A stretch of DNA of 64,000 bases, taken from the NCBI GenBank assembly GCA_005878095.1, contig VBNH01000042.1:1-64000 (forward strand), given 5' to 3'. Source of the stretch: Gammaproteobacteria bacterium (GTDB lineage: Bacteria > Pseudomonadota > Gammaproteobacteria > Steroidobacterales > Steroidobacteraceae). The position numbers and the translations under genes are program-made. The notes below the pieces were generated by a model. That model did no database searches. It was given only the letters and a program-made list of their open reading frames with translations, and was not told the DNA's origin. Of the stretch, positions 10,409 through 19,850 are shown piece by piece (the first letter of the stretch is position 1; every line of letters starts with the position of its first letter).

Positions 10409-11350
10409 TTACAGCAGCCGCTCGATCTCGGGGATGATCTGGAACAGATCCCCCACGAGGCCGATGTCGGCGACTTCGAAAATCGGCGCCTCGCCGTCCT
10501 TGTTGATGGCGACGATGGTGCGCGCATCCTTGATGCCCGTCAGGTGCTGGATCGCACCCGAGATGCCGACCGCGACGTACAGCTCGGGGGCGATGATCTT
10601 GCCGGTCTGCCCGACCTGCATCTCGTTGGGTGCGTAACCGGCGTCCACGGCGGCGCGCGAAGCCCCCACCGCGGCACCCAGCTTGTCCGCCAGGCTGTAG
10701 AGGATCCTGAAGCCCTCGGCGCTGCCGAGCGCACGGCCACCGGAAATCACCCGCCGGGCGGTCTGCAGATCCGGGCGGTCGCTCCTGGCGGCCGACACCG
10801 ACACGAAGCGCGTGTGGGTGGGGAGCTCGACGCTCACGGCCGCCTTCTCGATCGGCGCCGCCCCGCCGCCCGCGGCCGCCTGGAACGAGGCGGTGCGCAC
10901 CGTGCCCACGAGCTGGCCCTCGCCACTGCTCTCGACCGTGAGAATCGCGTTGCCGGCGTAGACGGGTCTGCGAAAGCGCGTGGCGCTCTCGATGGCCATG
11001 ATGTCGCTCACCTGCGGCGCCCCGAGGAGCCCGGCGATGCGCGCCATCAGGTCCTTGCCGAAGGTGGTCGAGGGACCGAGGATATGGCTGAAGGGAGCGG
11101 CGATCGCGAGCACCTGCGGCGCCCACACCGCGGCCAGCGCATGGCGGTTGGCCGGATTTTCGACGCACAGCACGCGGGCGACGCCCGACAGCTGCGCCGC
11201 CTGCGCGGCGACCGCCGCCGCATCCACCGCGCACACCACGATCGTGATCTGCGCGCCGGGGATGCCCTGGGCGCAGGTGACGCACTTGGCGGTGCTGGCG
11301 TTGAGCTTCGTGCCGTCGTGCTCGGCGATGATGAGGACGCGGCTGCTCAC
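10409..11350 (-). CDS. etfA: electron transfer flavoprotein alpha subunit
   Basis: EtfA binds FAD and, with EtfB, passes electrons from acyl-CoA and other dehydrogenases to ETF-quinone oxidoreductase. The 313-residue protein contains the C-terminal FAD-binding block: [20 protein letters not shown], then [20 protein letters not shown] and [14 protein letters not shown]. The frame is open far upstream to 11692, but a GTG at 11350 overlapping the etfB stop gives the standard N-terminus [12 protein letters not shown]. The four-base GTGA overlap implies translational coupling. Confidence 0.95.
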   Translation of the reverse strand: MSSRVLIIAEHDGTKLNASTAKCVTCAQGIPGAQITIVVCAVDAAAVAAQAAQLSGVARVLCVENPANRHALAAVWAPQVLAIAAPFSHILGPSTTFGKDLMARIAGLLGAPQVSDIMAIESATRFRRPVYAGNAILTVESSGEGQLVGTVRTASFQAAAGGGAAPIEKAAVSVELPTHTRFVSVSAARSDRPDLQTARRVISGGRALGSAEGFRILYSLADKLGAAVGASRAAVDAGYAPNEMQVGQTGKIIAPELYVAVGISGAIQHLTGIKDARTIVAINKDGEAPIFEVADIGLVGDLFQIIPEIERLL

Positions 11351-12096
11351 AGCAGACCCTTGCTCTTCAGCGCCGCGAGCAGCTCCGCGGCGTCCGTTAC
11401 CCGGATGCCTTTCTGCCGCTGCGGCGGGGGGTCGAAGCGCACGAGCTTCAGCTGCTGGCGCTGCTCCACCCCGAGGGCGCCCAAGGTGAGAGTCTCGAGC
11501 GGCTTTTTCTTCGCCTTCATGATGTCCGGGAGCTTGACGTAGCGCGGCTCGTTGAGGCGCAGGTCGGTGGTGATGACCGCCGGCAGGTCCACGTCCAGCG
11601 TCTCCAGCCCCGCGTCCACCTCGCGCGTGACGCGCGCCGTGCCCGCGCTGAGCTCGATCTTCGAAGCGTAGGTGGCCTGGGGGCGGTTCCACAGCGCTGC
11701 CAGCACCTGGCCGGTCTGGCCGTTGTCGTCGTCGATCGCCTGTTTGCCGAGGATGACCAGCAGCGGCTGCTCGCGCTCGATGAGCTTCAGCAGCGCCCGC
11801 GCCGCAACCAGCGGTTCGACCACACCGTCCGCCTGCACGTGCAGGGCGCGATCCGCCCCCATCGCCAGCGCGGTGCGCAGCTGCTGCTGGCAGTCCGCCG
11901 GTCCCACCGTGGCGACGATGACTTCCTCGGCGAGGCCGCGTTCCTTGATGCGCAGCGCCTCCTCGAGCGCGATCTCATCGAAGGGGTTGACGCTCATCTT
12001 GACCCCGTCGGTGATGACGCCGCTCCCATCGGGCTTCACCCGGATGCGCACGTTGTAATCCACGACGCGCTTGATTCCGACCAGGACGCGTTTCAT
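11347..12096 (-). CDS. etfB: electron transfer flavoprotein beta subunit
   Basis: The 249-residue subunit has the N-terminal VLVGIKRVVDYNVRIRVKPDG strand, the NPFDEIALEEALRIKE helix and the KQAIDDDNGQTGQVLAALW AMP-binding segment. The LRLNEPRYVKLPDIMKAKKKPL block is the ETF beta signature. It pairs with etfA directly downstream. The FadJ-like gene at 59829 is one possible user of the pathway, though acyl-CoA dehydrogenases are not in the window. Confidence 0.96.
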   Translation of the reverse strand: MKRVLVGIKRVVDYNVRIRVKPDGSGVITDGVKMSVNPFDEIALEEALRIKERGLAEEVIVATVGPADCQQQLRTALAMGADRALHVQADGVVEPLVAARALLKLIEREQPLLVILGKQAIDDDNGQTGQVLAALWNRPQATYASKIELSAGTARVTREVDAGLETLDVDLPAVITTDLRLNEPRYVKLPDIMKAKKKPLETLTLGALGVEQRQQLKLVRFDPPPQRQKGIRVTDAAELLAALKSKGLL

Positions 12097-12105
12097 AGCG
12101 CCTGC

Positions 12106-12135
12106 AGTATAGCGGCAGGCCCGTTGGGGTGTTGA
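12106..12135 (-). promoter_or_regulatory. candidate promoter of etfBA
   Basis: On the minus strand TCAACA (12135-12130) and TATACT (12111-12106) are 18 bases apart. Transcription would start only a few bases before the etfB ATG at 12096, so the message would be leaderless or nearly so. The etfB start has no clear ribosome-binding site, which fits. Confidence 0.45.
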
Positions 12136-12152
12136 CGGGACGTGCCGTACCG

Positions 12153-12182
12153 TTGACGGATTGCGCGCCGCCTCCCTAAAGT
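12153..12182 (+). promoter_or_regulatory. candidate promoter of the opp operon
   Basis: TTGACG (12153-12158) and TAAAGT (12177-12182) are 18 bases apart on the plus strand. The predicted start point is at or next to the ATG at 12189, again suggesting a leaderless message. GTTGACGG also occurs at 12131, as a direct repeat 21 bases away. Confidence 0.35.
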
Positions 12183-12188
12183 CCGATC

Positions 12189-13112
12189 ATGCTGAGCTAC
12201 GCACTCCGGCGCATCGCCGGAACTGTCCCCACGCTCCTCGTCATCATCAGCGTCTCGTTCTGTGTCGTGCGCCTGGCGCCCGGCGGGCCGTTCGCGCAGG
12301 AGCAGGCGCTGCCGCCCCCCGTGCGGGCGAACCTCGAACGGCTCTACGGACTCGACCAGCCGCTCACGGTGCAGTACGCACACTACCTGCGCGGCCTGCT
12401 GCGCGGGGATTTCGGGCCCTCGCTCGGGCAGCGCGATTTTACCGTGTCCGAGCTCATCGCCCAGGGCCTGCCGCTCTCCGCGACCCTTGGCCTTGCGGCG
12501 ATTTTGCTGGCCGTGCTCACCGGAGTTCCGGCCGGCGTCCTGGCGGCGCTGTGGCGCAACCGCGGCGCCGACTACTGCATCACGACGCTCGCGGCCGTGG
12601 CGCTCGCGCTGCCGAGCTTCGTCACCGGCCCGCTGTTCGCGCTGGTGTTCGGACTGTACCTGCGCTGGCTGCCGGTGGCGGGCTGGCAGCACGGCGCGCC
12701 GCGCTATCTGGTGCTGCCGGTGCTGACACTGGCGCTGCCGGTGGCCGCGTACCTGGCGAGGCTCACCCGCGCAAGTCTCCTCGAAGTGCTCGGCGCGCAC
12801 TACGTGCTCAGCGCCCGGGCCCGGGGGCTGGGCGCCGCGCGCGTGCTGTGGCGTCACGCCCTGCGCCCGGCCCTGATGCCGGCGGTGAGCTACCTAGGCC
12901 CCGCGGTGGCGTTCGTGATGACCGGCTCGCTGGTCGTCGAGACGGTGTTTGGTCTGCCGGGCACCGGCCGCTACCTGGTCGAGGGCGCGATCGACCGCGA
13001 CTATCCGCTCGTCATGGGCATGGTCGTGGTCTACGGCTCGCTCACGCTGCTGCTCAACCTCATCGCCGACCTGATCTACGGCGCTCTGGACCCGGGCGTG
13101 CGGCGTGAATGA
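12189..13112 (+). CDS. peptide/nickel-type ABC transporter permease (OppB/DppB-like)
   Basis: The 307-residue membrane protein has an N-terminal helix typical of OppB/DppB (YALRRIAGTVPTLLVIISVS), the RLAPGGPF motif and about six transmembrane helices. The EAA-like loop reads SARARGLGAARVLWRHALRP. ETVFGLPGTGRYLVEGAIDRDYP near the C-terminus is the family signature. It overlaps the next permease gene by 8 bases. Confidence 0.92.
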   Translation: MLSYALRRIAGTVPTLLVIISVSFCVVRLAPGGPFAQEQALPPPVRANLERLYGLDQPLTVQYAHYLRGLLRGDFGPSLGQRDFTVSELIAQGLPLSATLGLAAILLAVLTGVPAGVLAALWRNRGADYCITTLAAVALALPSFVTGPLFALVFGLYLRWLPVAGWQHGAPRYLVLPVLTLALPVAAYLARLTRASLLEVLGAHYVLSARARGLGAARVLWRHALRPALMPAVSYLGPAVAFVMTGSLVVETVFGLPGTGRYLVEGAIDRDYPLVMGMVVVYGSLTLLLNLIADLIYGALDPGVRRE

Positions 13113-13977
13113 GCAGGCGCGCACGGCCGTGCGCGGACTGTGGCGCGATGCCGGGCGGCGCCTGACGGGCAACCGCATCGCCCTGGCAGCCCTCGGCGTC
13201 ATTGTCCTCGTGGCGCTCTTTGCGCTCCTGGCGCCGGCGCTCAGCCCCTGGGGCTACGACAGCCTCGACTGGGAGCACCTCGCGCTGCCGCCCGGAGCCA
13301 GCGCTGCGCACTGGCTCGGCACCGACCGCCTGGGACGCGATCTGCTCGTACGCACCCTGCACGGCGTGCGTCTGTCGCTGCTCATCAGCGTGCTCGCGAG
13401 TCTGGTGAGTCTGGTGATCGGAGTGCTGTGGGGCGCGGTGGCCGGACTCGCCGGCGGGCGCACCGATGGCTGGATGATGCGCTTGGTGGATGTGTTGTAC
13501 TCGCTGCCGTACCTGTTCATCGTGATCATCCTGACGACGCTCTGGCGGCGCGGCAGCATCGCTGCACTGCTGCTCGCGCTCGGCGCGGTGGGCTGGCTCA
13601 CCACCGCGCGCATCGTGCGTGGCCAGGCACTCGCCCTGAAGCAGCGCGAGTTCATCGAGGCGGCACGCGCCGTGGGGGTTCCCGCGCCGGCCATCCTGCT
13701 GCGCCACATCGTGCCGAACCTGCTGGGGCCGGTGCTGGTCTACGCGACGCTCATCGTTCCGCAGATGATCGTGTTCGAGAGCTTTCTGAGTTTCCTGGGC
13801 CTCGGAGTGCAGGAGCCGCACGCGAGTCTCGGCAACCTGATCCTGACGGGGGCGCAGGAGATGGAGTCGGCGCCGTGGCTGCTGCTGGTGCCCGCGGCCT
13901 TCCTGGTGGTGCTGCTCATCTGCTTCAATTTTCTCGGCGACGGCTTACGCGATGCCTTCGATCCCCGCGCGCGCTGA
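13105..13977 (+). CDS. peptide/nickel-type ABC transporter permease (OppC/DppC-like)
   Basis: This 290-residue partner permease has an N-terminal helix near residues 24-48, the HWLGTDRLGRDLLVRTLHGVR signature of OppC/DppC, and the EFIEAARAVGVPAPAILLRHIVPN coupling loop. It overlaps both neighbours, by 8 bases at the front and 26 at the back, so the operon is translationally coupled. Confidence 0.92.
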   Translation: MNEQARTAVRGLWRDAGRRLTGNRIALAALGVIVLVALFALLAPALSPWGYDSLDWEHLALPPGASAAHWLGTDRLGRDLLVRTLHGVRLSLLISVLASLVSLVIGVLWGAVAGLAGGRTDGWMMRLVDVLYSLPYLFIVIILTTLWRRGSIAALLLALGAVGWLTTARIVRGQALALKQREFIEAARAVGVPAPAILLRHIVPNLLGPVLVYATLIVPQMIVFESFLSFLGLGVQEPHASLGNLILTGAQEMESAPWLLLVPAAFLVVLLICFNFLGDGLRDAFDPRAR

Positions 13978-15799
13978 GGCCGCGGCGGCGCCGGTCGTGC
14001 TGAGCCTGTCCAGGCTCACCGTCACCTTCGACACGCCCCGGGGCAGCATCACGGCCGCGCGCGAGGTCACACTCCAGGTCGAGCGCGGCGAGTGCCTGGG
14101 CGTGGTGGGGGAATCCGGCGCCGGCAAGAGCCAGGTGTTTCTTGCGGTGATGGGCCTGCTGGCGGGAAACGGGCGCGCGCAGGGCAGCGCCCGCTTTCTC
14201 GGCACCGAGCTGCTGAGGCTCGCACCTGCGGCCCTGGATCGCGTGCGCGGCGCGGGTATCGGCATGGTGTTCCAGGATCCGATGAGCTCGCTCACCCCGC
14301 ACCTCACCGTGGGCGAGCAGATCGCCGAAGTCATCCGCCGCCACCGCGGAGTGGGTCGGGCCGCGGCGCGCGCCGCGGCGCTCGCGCTGCTCGAGCGCGT
14401 GCAGGTCTCCGATCCCGAGCGGCGCATGCGGCAGTACCCGCACCAGCTCTCCGGAGGTCTGCGCCAGCGAGTGATGATCGCGATTGCCTTGAGCAGCGAG
14501 CCGCAGCTGCTCATCGCGGACGAACCGACCACCTCACTGGACGTCACCGTCCAGGCGCAGATCCTCGCGCTGCTCGCCGGGCTCAAGCGCGAGCGCGCCA
14601 TGGCCATGGTGCTCATCACCCACGACTTCGGGGCCGTGGCCGGTGTCGCCGACCGCGTCGCGGTCCTGCGCGAGGGGTGCATCGTCGAGACGGGCCCGGT
14701 CGCGGCGGTTCTCAAGGCGCCGCGCGATCCCTACACCCGTACCCTGCTGCGCGACACGCCGCGCCTGGACGCCGCCACCGATGCCGCCGGCCAGGCTCCC
14801 GGGACGTCCGCAGCCCCGCGGGTAGCGGCCCTTACGCTGACCGACCTTACAGTGCGCTTCGATGTCGGCCGCGGCTTATTTCGCCCACACGCACGGCTCA
14901 CGGCCGTGAGCGCGGTCAGTCTCGAGCTGTACGCCGGCGAGTCGCTCGGGGTGGTGGGTGAATCCGGCTGCGGCAAGTCGACACTGGTGCGTGCCGCGCT
15001 GCAGCTGCTGCGACCCGCCGCCGGCCGCGTCGTGTGGATGGGGCAGGCGCTCGGGGATCTGCCGAAGGGCGCGTTGCGCGCGCTGCGACGCGATCTGCAG
15101 ATCATCTTCCAGGACCCGCTCGGGAGCCTCGACCCGCGCATGACGGTTGGGGAGATCGTGGGCGAGCCGCTGCGGGTGCACGCCCCGGATCTCGACCGCG
15201 GCGCGCGCGCCGCGCAACTCGCCGCGGTGCTGCGCCGCGTGGGACTCACCGCCGAGCTCGCGAGCCGCTACCCGCACGAGCTCTCCGGCGGACAGTGCCA
15301 GCGTGTCGGCATCGCCCGCGCCACGATCCTCAGACCCCGTTTGCTTGTCTGCGACGAGCCGGTCAGTGCGCTGGATGTCCCGACCCAGCAGCAGATCGTG
15401 ACGCTGCTCGCGCAACTGCAGCGCGAGTCGGGCATGTGCCTGCTGTTCGTCAGTCACAATCTGGCGCTGGTGAGGCAGCTGTGCGAGCGCGTACTGGTGC
15501 TGTATCTCGGGCGCATGATGGAGCTCGCACCCGCGCACAGCCTGTATACGGGGCCGCGCCATCCCTACACCCGCGAGCTGCTGGCGGCGGTCCCCGTTCC
15601 CGACCCCGACATTCAGCCGGCGCGCCTCGCGCGCGCGCGACCCGGCGAGCCGCCCTCACCCCTGTCGCCGCCGAGCGGCTGCGTGTACCGCACCCGCTGC
15701 CCGCACGCGGCCGCGGTGTGCGCAGAGCGCATTCCCGAGTGGGAGGAGCTGCCCGACGGGCGGCGCGTGGCGTGCCACCGCTGGCGCGAGCTGCCTTAG
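13952..15799 (+). CDS. fused OppD-OppF ABC transporter ATPase
   Basis: This single 615-residue polypeptide carries two complete ATP-binding cassettes. Cassette 1 has Walker A GESGAGKSQ, signature LSGGLRQRV and Walker B LLIADEPTTSLD. Cassette 2 has GESGCGKST, LSGGQCQRVGIA and LLVCDEPVSALD. Both cassettes fit the OppD/OppF family. The C-terminal RTRCPHAAAVC segment matches the oligopeptide-transporter ATPase tail, which can hold an Fe-S cluster. OppD and OppF are usually separate genes. No substrate-binding protein gene lies nearby, so the substrate is unknown; the binding protein must be encoded elsewhere. Confidence 0.92.
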   Translation: MPSIPARAEAAAAPVVLSLSRLTVTFDTPRGSITAAREVTLQVERGECLGVVGESGAGKSQVFLAVMGLLAGNGRAQGSARFLGTELLRLAPAALDRVRGAGIGMVFQDPMSSLTPHLTVGEQIAEVIRRHRGVGRAAARAAALALLERVQVSDPERRMRQYPHQLSGGLRQRVMIAIALSSEPQLLIADEPTTSLDVTVQAQILALLAGLKRERAMAMVLITHDFGAVAGVADRVAVLREGCIVETGPVAAVLKAPRDPYTRTLLRDTPRLDAATDAAGQAPGTSAAPRVAALTLTDLTVRFDVGRGLFRPHARLTAVSAVSLELYAGESLGVVGESGCGKSTLVRAALQLLRPAAGRVVWMGQALGDLPKGALRALRRDLQIIFQDPLGSLDPRMTVGEIVGEPLRVHAPDLDRGARAAQLAAVLRRVGLTAELASRYPHELSGGQCQRVGIARATILRPRLLVCDEPVSALDVPTQQQIVTLLAQLQRESGMCLLFVSHNLALVRQLCERVLVLYLGRMMELAPAHSLYTGPRHPYTRELLAAVPVPDPDIQPARLARARPGEPPSPLSPPSGCVYRTRCPHAAAVCAERIPEWEELPDGRRVACHRWRELP

Positions 15800-15816
15800 A
15801 CTCCTATTCTTCCCCC

Positions 15817-17109
15817 ATGATGAGCGAAGCGGGTATCCGGCCCAGCGACAGCCTCAGGCACGTGCGCTATGAGATCCGCGGGCGCCTCGCGCGGCGCGCC
15901 CACGAGCTCGAGCGCCAGGGCTACGAGATCGTCTCGCTCAACATCGGCAACCCCAGAGCCTTCGGCCTGCGCACGCCCGAGACCATGCGGCTCGCCATGA
16001 TCGAGAACCTCGCGGAGGCGGAAGGCTACTGCCACCAGAAGGGCATCTTTCCGGCGCGCGAGGCGGTGGTCATGCAGCAGCAGGCCCGCGGTATCACCGG
16101 GGTCACCGCCGAGGATGTCTTCATCGGCAACGGCGTGAGCGAGCTCATCGACCTGGTGCTGCGCGCGCTCCTTGACGAGGGCGACGAAGTGCTGGTGCCG
16201 AGCCCGGACTATCCCTTGTGGACCGCGGCCGTCACCCTCAACCGCGGCCGCGCCGTGCACTATCCCTGCCGCCCCGGGAACGCCTTCGTGCCCGACCCGC
16301 AGGAAGTGGCGCAGCTGGTGACGCCCCGGACGCGCGCCCTGGTCATCATCAATCCCAACAATCCCACCGGCGCGGTCTATCCGCGTGCGGTTCTGGAAGC
16401 GCTCGCGCAACTGGCCGAGCGACGCGGTCTGATCGTCTTCAGCGACGAGATCTACGATCAGATGACTTACGACGGCGCCGAGTTCGTGCCCATGGCGACC
16501 CTGGTGCGCGATACGCTGTGCGCGACACTCTCGGGCCTGTCCAAGGTCTATCGCGCCTGCGGCTACCGCGTGGGCTGGGCGGTGTTCTCCGGACGCACCC
16601 ATGCGGCGGCCGAATATCTGAACGCCCTCGAGCTGCTTGCCTCGCTCCGCCTGTGCAGCAACGTGCTGGCGCAGTGGGCGGTGCAGACCGCCCTCGGCGG
16701 GCACCAGAGCATTCGGGAGCTGATCTCGCCGGGCGGGCGGCTGCACGACTCGCGCGCCGCGATCCTCACGGCAGTGCAGGGCAGCCGGTTTCTGAGGCTC
16801 GCGCCTCCCGGCGGGGCGATGTACGCGTTCGTGGGGGTGGAGACGGGTGCGCTGCCGGGCTTCGACGATCAGCAATTCACGCTCGACCTGCTCGAGCAGA
16901 AGCACGTGCTGGTCGCGCCGGGCGTCAGCTTCAACGTGCCGTACCGCAATCACTTCCGCATCACCAACCTCCCCGATGCGGCCACGCTCCGCGATGTCTT
17001 CGCTCGCATCGAGGAGCTGCTCGGCGCCTACGCGGCCGCGACGCGCGAGAGCTCGCGTGCCGGGGGCACGGCCAGCAACGTGGTGGGTGCGAGCTCGCGC
17101 TTCAAGTAA
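15817..17109 (+). CDS. PLP-dependent aminotransferase, AlaA-like
   Basis: The 430-residue fold type I aminotransferase best fits the AlaA (glutamate-pyruvate) group. Visible motifs are NIGNPRAFGLRTPE, the substrate/PLP segment VIINPNNPTGAVYP, FSDEIYDQMTYDG, and SGLSKVYRACGYRVGW with the Schiff-base lysine. The ATG at 15817 lies 17 bases after the ABC ATPase gene; a second ATG follows at once at 15820. The far larger open frame upstream is non-coding. It probably makes or breaks down alanine; exact specificity is not certain. Confidence 0.88.
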   Translation: MMSEAGIRPSDSLRHVRYEIRGRLARRAHELERQGYEIVSLNIGNPRAFGLRTPETMRLAMIENLAEAEGYCHQKGIFPAREAVVMQQQARGITGVTAEDVFIGNGVSELIDLVLRALLDEGDEVLVPSPDYPLWTAAVTLNRGRAVHYPCRPGNAFVPDPQEVAQLVTPRTRALVIINPNNPTGAVYPRAVLEALAQLAERRGLIVFSDEIYDQMTYDGAEFVPMATLVRDTLCATLSGLSKVYRACGYRVGWAVFSGRTHAAAEYLNALELLASLRLCSNVLAQWAVQTALGGHQSIRELISPGGRLHDSRAAILTAVQGSRFLRLAPPGGAMYAFVGVETGALPGFDDQQFTLDLLEQKHVLVAPGVSFNVPYRNHFRITNLPDAATLRDVFARIEELLGAYAAATRESSRAGGTASNVVGASSRFK

Positions 17110-17138
17110 CTTATCTAAAGAGATCCTAATAGCCTGTT

Positions 17139-19850
17139 TTGTTTAGGCTTCCAACCGACCTAACCGAGCATCTGCGCGATCACGGCACCCTCGTCGTGCC
17201 GTCCCCGCAGCGAGCGCACGCGGTGCGCCTCGCACACGCGGCAGCAAGGCTGCAGGCGGGCAGGCGCGTCTGGGCGAGCGCGGATGTGCACTCGAGCGCG
17301 GTGTGGCTGCGGCAGGAGGCGGAGCGCTGCGCCGCCGCGGCCGCGAGCGAGTGGCCGCGGCTGCTGACGAGCGCCGAGGAGTGGCTGCTGTGGCGAGAAT
17401 ACGCGGCGGCGGCCACGCGCCGCTTCGCGCTCGTGAACGGCGGCGCGCTGGCGGACTCGCTCCAGCACTCGAGTGAGCTGGCTGCGCACTACGGTATCGC
17501 CCCCAGCGCCGGCGCCCCCGACAGCGAGGCGACTCTGCTGTGCGAGGCCCAACGGGTGTTTGACGAGCGCTGCCGCTCGCTGCACGCGGCGAGCGTGGGC
17601 TCGCTCCTGCATCGGATCGCGGCGACGGGGGCGGGCGGCGGCCGCGCGCTGCTCTTGCGGGGCTTCGATACCCTCGCGCCGCGCCTGCGCTCGATCGCGG
17701 CGGCGCGCCAGCCGCGCGCCGTGCCGCAGGCCCCGCAGAGGCGCGCCCCATCCGCCGCAACGAGGGTCCTGCGCGCCGCCGATGCGCAGGAGGAGCTCGA
17801 GCGGATCGCGGCGTGGTGTCGCGAGCGCGTCCTGGTGCAACCCGACGCGCGGCTGCTCGTCATCCTGCCCGGTGCCCCCGGAGAGCGCGAGCGGCTGGCG
17901 GCACTCATTCGCCAGGCCCTCGATCCACACAGCGTGCTCGCTGGCGCAGCGCCTGCCGATACGCCTACGCCGGTCGCCATCGAGGGCGGTCAGCCCCTCG
18001 CCCAGCTGCCGATGATCGCGCATGCGCTCACGACGCTCGACTGGCTCGCAGGCCGCGAGGGGGATTTTGAATCCTTCAGCCGCTGGCTGCGCGCGCCGCA
18101 CTGGAGCGCTCCTTCTGCCGCCGCGCGCGCGCGGCTGGATCTCACGTTACGCGAGCGCGCCTCACCCAGCCTGCGCCTGCGCGAGCTCCTGGGGGGGCTG
18201 CGGCTGGCAGCGCCGCAGCTGCAGGCCGCGGCACGCGAATTCACCGCGCAGCTCGCCAACGCCGCCGCCGCGCTCGGGGAGGGGAGCGGCTCCCCGCGCG
18301 CCTGGTCGGAGCGCTTCGCTGCGGCGCTCACCGCGGCCGGCTGGCCCGGGCCAGCTGCTGCGCACAGTGCCGGCCAGCAGACCCTCATGCGCTGGCATGA
18401 GCTGCTTGAGGAGTTCGGGGAACTCAGCGGCACCCTCGGGTCCGTGGCGCGCGCGCAAGCGCTCGGCCTCCTGAGGGAACTCGCTGCGCGCAGCGCCTTC
18501 CGGCCGGCCGATGCGGACCCGACCGTCACTCTCTCGCCCGCGCTCGCCGACCCGGTGGTCGAGTACGACGGCATCTGGGTGGCGGGGCTGCACGCCGAGG
18601 TGTTTCCGCAACCGGTCCAGCCGGACCCGTTCCTGCCGCTGCCCGCCCAGGTGACTGCGGGCATTCCGGCGGCAAGTGCTGCGGGGCGCCTTGCACAGGC
18701 GCGCGCCCTGCTCGCGGCCTGGCAGCGCGGGGCCGATGAGCTGGTGCTGTCGGCGCCCCTGTATTCCCAGGATCTGCAGCTGCTGCCCAGCCCGCTGCTG
18801 GCAGGCGCCGAGCTCGAACCGCCCGCGCACCGCGCGCCGTGGCTGCCGGCGAGTCTGCATCGCGAGGGTCTGACCGAATCGCTCATCGACGCCACCGGAC
18901 CTCCGTGGACCCCCGCCCAGCCGTTGCCGCGGGGCACGAGGAGTCTCACTCTGCAGAACCAGTGTCCGTTTCGCGCCTACGCGGAATTGCGGCTCGGCAG
19001 CACGCGGCGCGAGAGCGTGGAGCCGGGCATTGCGGCCAACCGCCGCGGTGAGCTGCTGCACGCCGCGCTGCAGAAACTGTGGGAGCAGTTGCGCGACTCG
19101 CGCTCGCTCGGGGCGCTGTCGGGTGCGGCGCTCGAGGCGCTCATCGCGACGAGCGTCGAGCGGGCGGCGCAGGCCCTGGCAGGTCCTGCGAGCCGGCGCC
19201 GCCGGCAGCGCGCCTCCGCCGACACGCAGCTCGACCTGTTCGTGGAAATGCCGCCCGCGCTCGCGCGCGAGTGCCGCCGTGCGGCGCGCCTGATTTTGAG
19301 GTTATGCGAACGCGAGCGCGAACGCTCGCCCTTCAGCGTGCACTCGCTCGAGAGTGATGCCGAGCTCACTCTCGCGGGGGCGAGCTTGCGCATGCGCATC
19401 GATCGCGTCGACGCCCTCGCCGGCGGCGGGCGCGCGATCCTCGATTACAAGAGCGGGCGGCGCGTGAGCGCAGACTGGTACGGCGAGCGGCCGACGCATC
19501 CGCAATTGCTGGCCTACTCGGAAGCCCTCGGCGAGGAGGTGGTGGCCCTCGCCACCGTGAGCGTGAATGCGCGCGAGGTGCGTTTCGACGGCATCGCGCG
19601 CTCACCGAGGCTGCTGCCCGCGGTCAGGGCCGTGCGAGCGGCGGGCGCAGCCGATGCCTGGGCAGAGCAGCGGCGCGCCTGGCGGGCCATCCTCACGGGT
19701 CTGATCCGCGACTTTCTCGCCGGCGAGGCGGCCGTCGACCCGCGGCCCGGGGCCTGCGACTACTGTCACGTCATCGACATCTGCCGCATCAGCGAACGCG
19801 CGGGCGGCGTGGATCCACCCGGGGCTTCGCCCGAGGCCGCCGATGAATGA
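17139..19850 (+). CDS. AddB-like PD-(D/E)XK DNA repair nuclease
   Basis: The 903-residue protein resembles the AddB-like 'probable DNA repair protein' family partnered with an AddA-like helicase. The C-terminal nuclease has the acidic motif RIDRVDALAGGGRAILDYKSG at about residues 752-772. A cysteine after TLQNQ near residue 610 and the cluster CDYCHVIDIC near residue 877 look like the four iron-sulfur ligands of AddB. The centre is alanine-rich and poorly conserved. A TTG at 17139 is the likely start, but the ribosome-binding site is weak. The stop overlaps the addA-like start by 8 bases. Confidence 0.82.
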   Translation: MFRLPTDLTEHLRDHGTLVVPSPQRAHAVRLAHAAARLQAGRRVWASADVHSSAVWLRQEAERCAAAAASEWPRLLTSAEEWLLWREYAAAATRRFALVNGGALADSLQHSSELAAHYGIAPSAGAPDSEATLLCEAQRVFDERCRSLHAASVGSLLHRIAATGAGGGRALLLRGFDTLAPRLRSIAAARQPRAVPQAPQRRAPSAATRVLRAADAQEELERIAAWCRERVLVQPDARLLVILPGAPGERERLAALIRQALDPHSVLAGAAPADTPTPVAIEGGQPLAQLPMIAHALTTLDWLAGREGDFESFSRWLRAPHWSAPSAAARARLDLTLRERASPSLRLRELLGGLRLAAPQLQAAAREFTAQLANAAAALGEGSGSPRAWSERFAAALTAAGWPGPAAAHSAGQQTLMRWHELLEEFGELSGTLGSVARAQALGLLRELAARSAFRPADADPTVTLSPALADPVVEYDGIWVAGLHAEVFPQPVQPDPFLPLPAQVTAGIPAASAAGRLAQARALLAAWQRGADELVLSAPLYSQDLQLLPSPLLAGAELEPPAHRAPWLPASLHREGLTESLIDATGPPWTPAQPLPRGTRSLTLQNQCPFRAYAELRLGSTRRESVEPGIAANRRGELLHAALQKLWEQLRDSRSLGALSGAALEALIATSVERAAQALAGPASRRRRQRASADTQLDLFVEMPPALARECRRAARLILRLCERERERSPFSVHSLESDAELTLAGASLRMRIDRVDALAGGGRAILDYKSGRRVSADWYGERPTHPQLLAYSEALGEEVVALATVSVNAREVRFDGIARSPRLLPAVRAVRAAGAADAWAEQRRAWRAILTGLIRDFLAGEAAVDPRPGACDYCHVIDICRISERAGGVDPPGASPEAADE

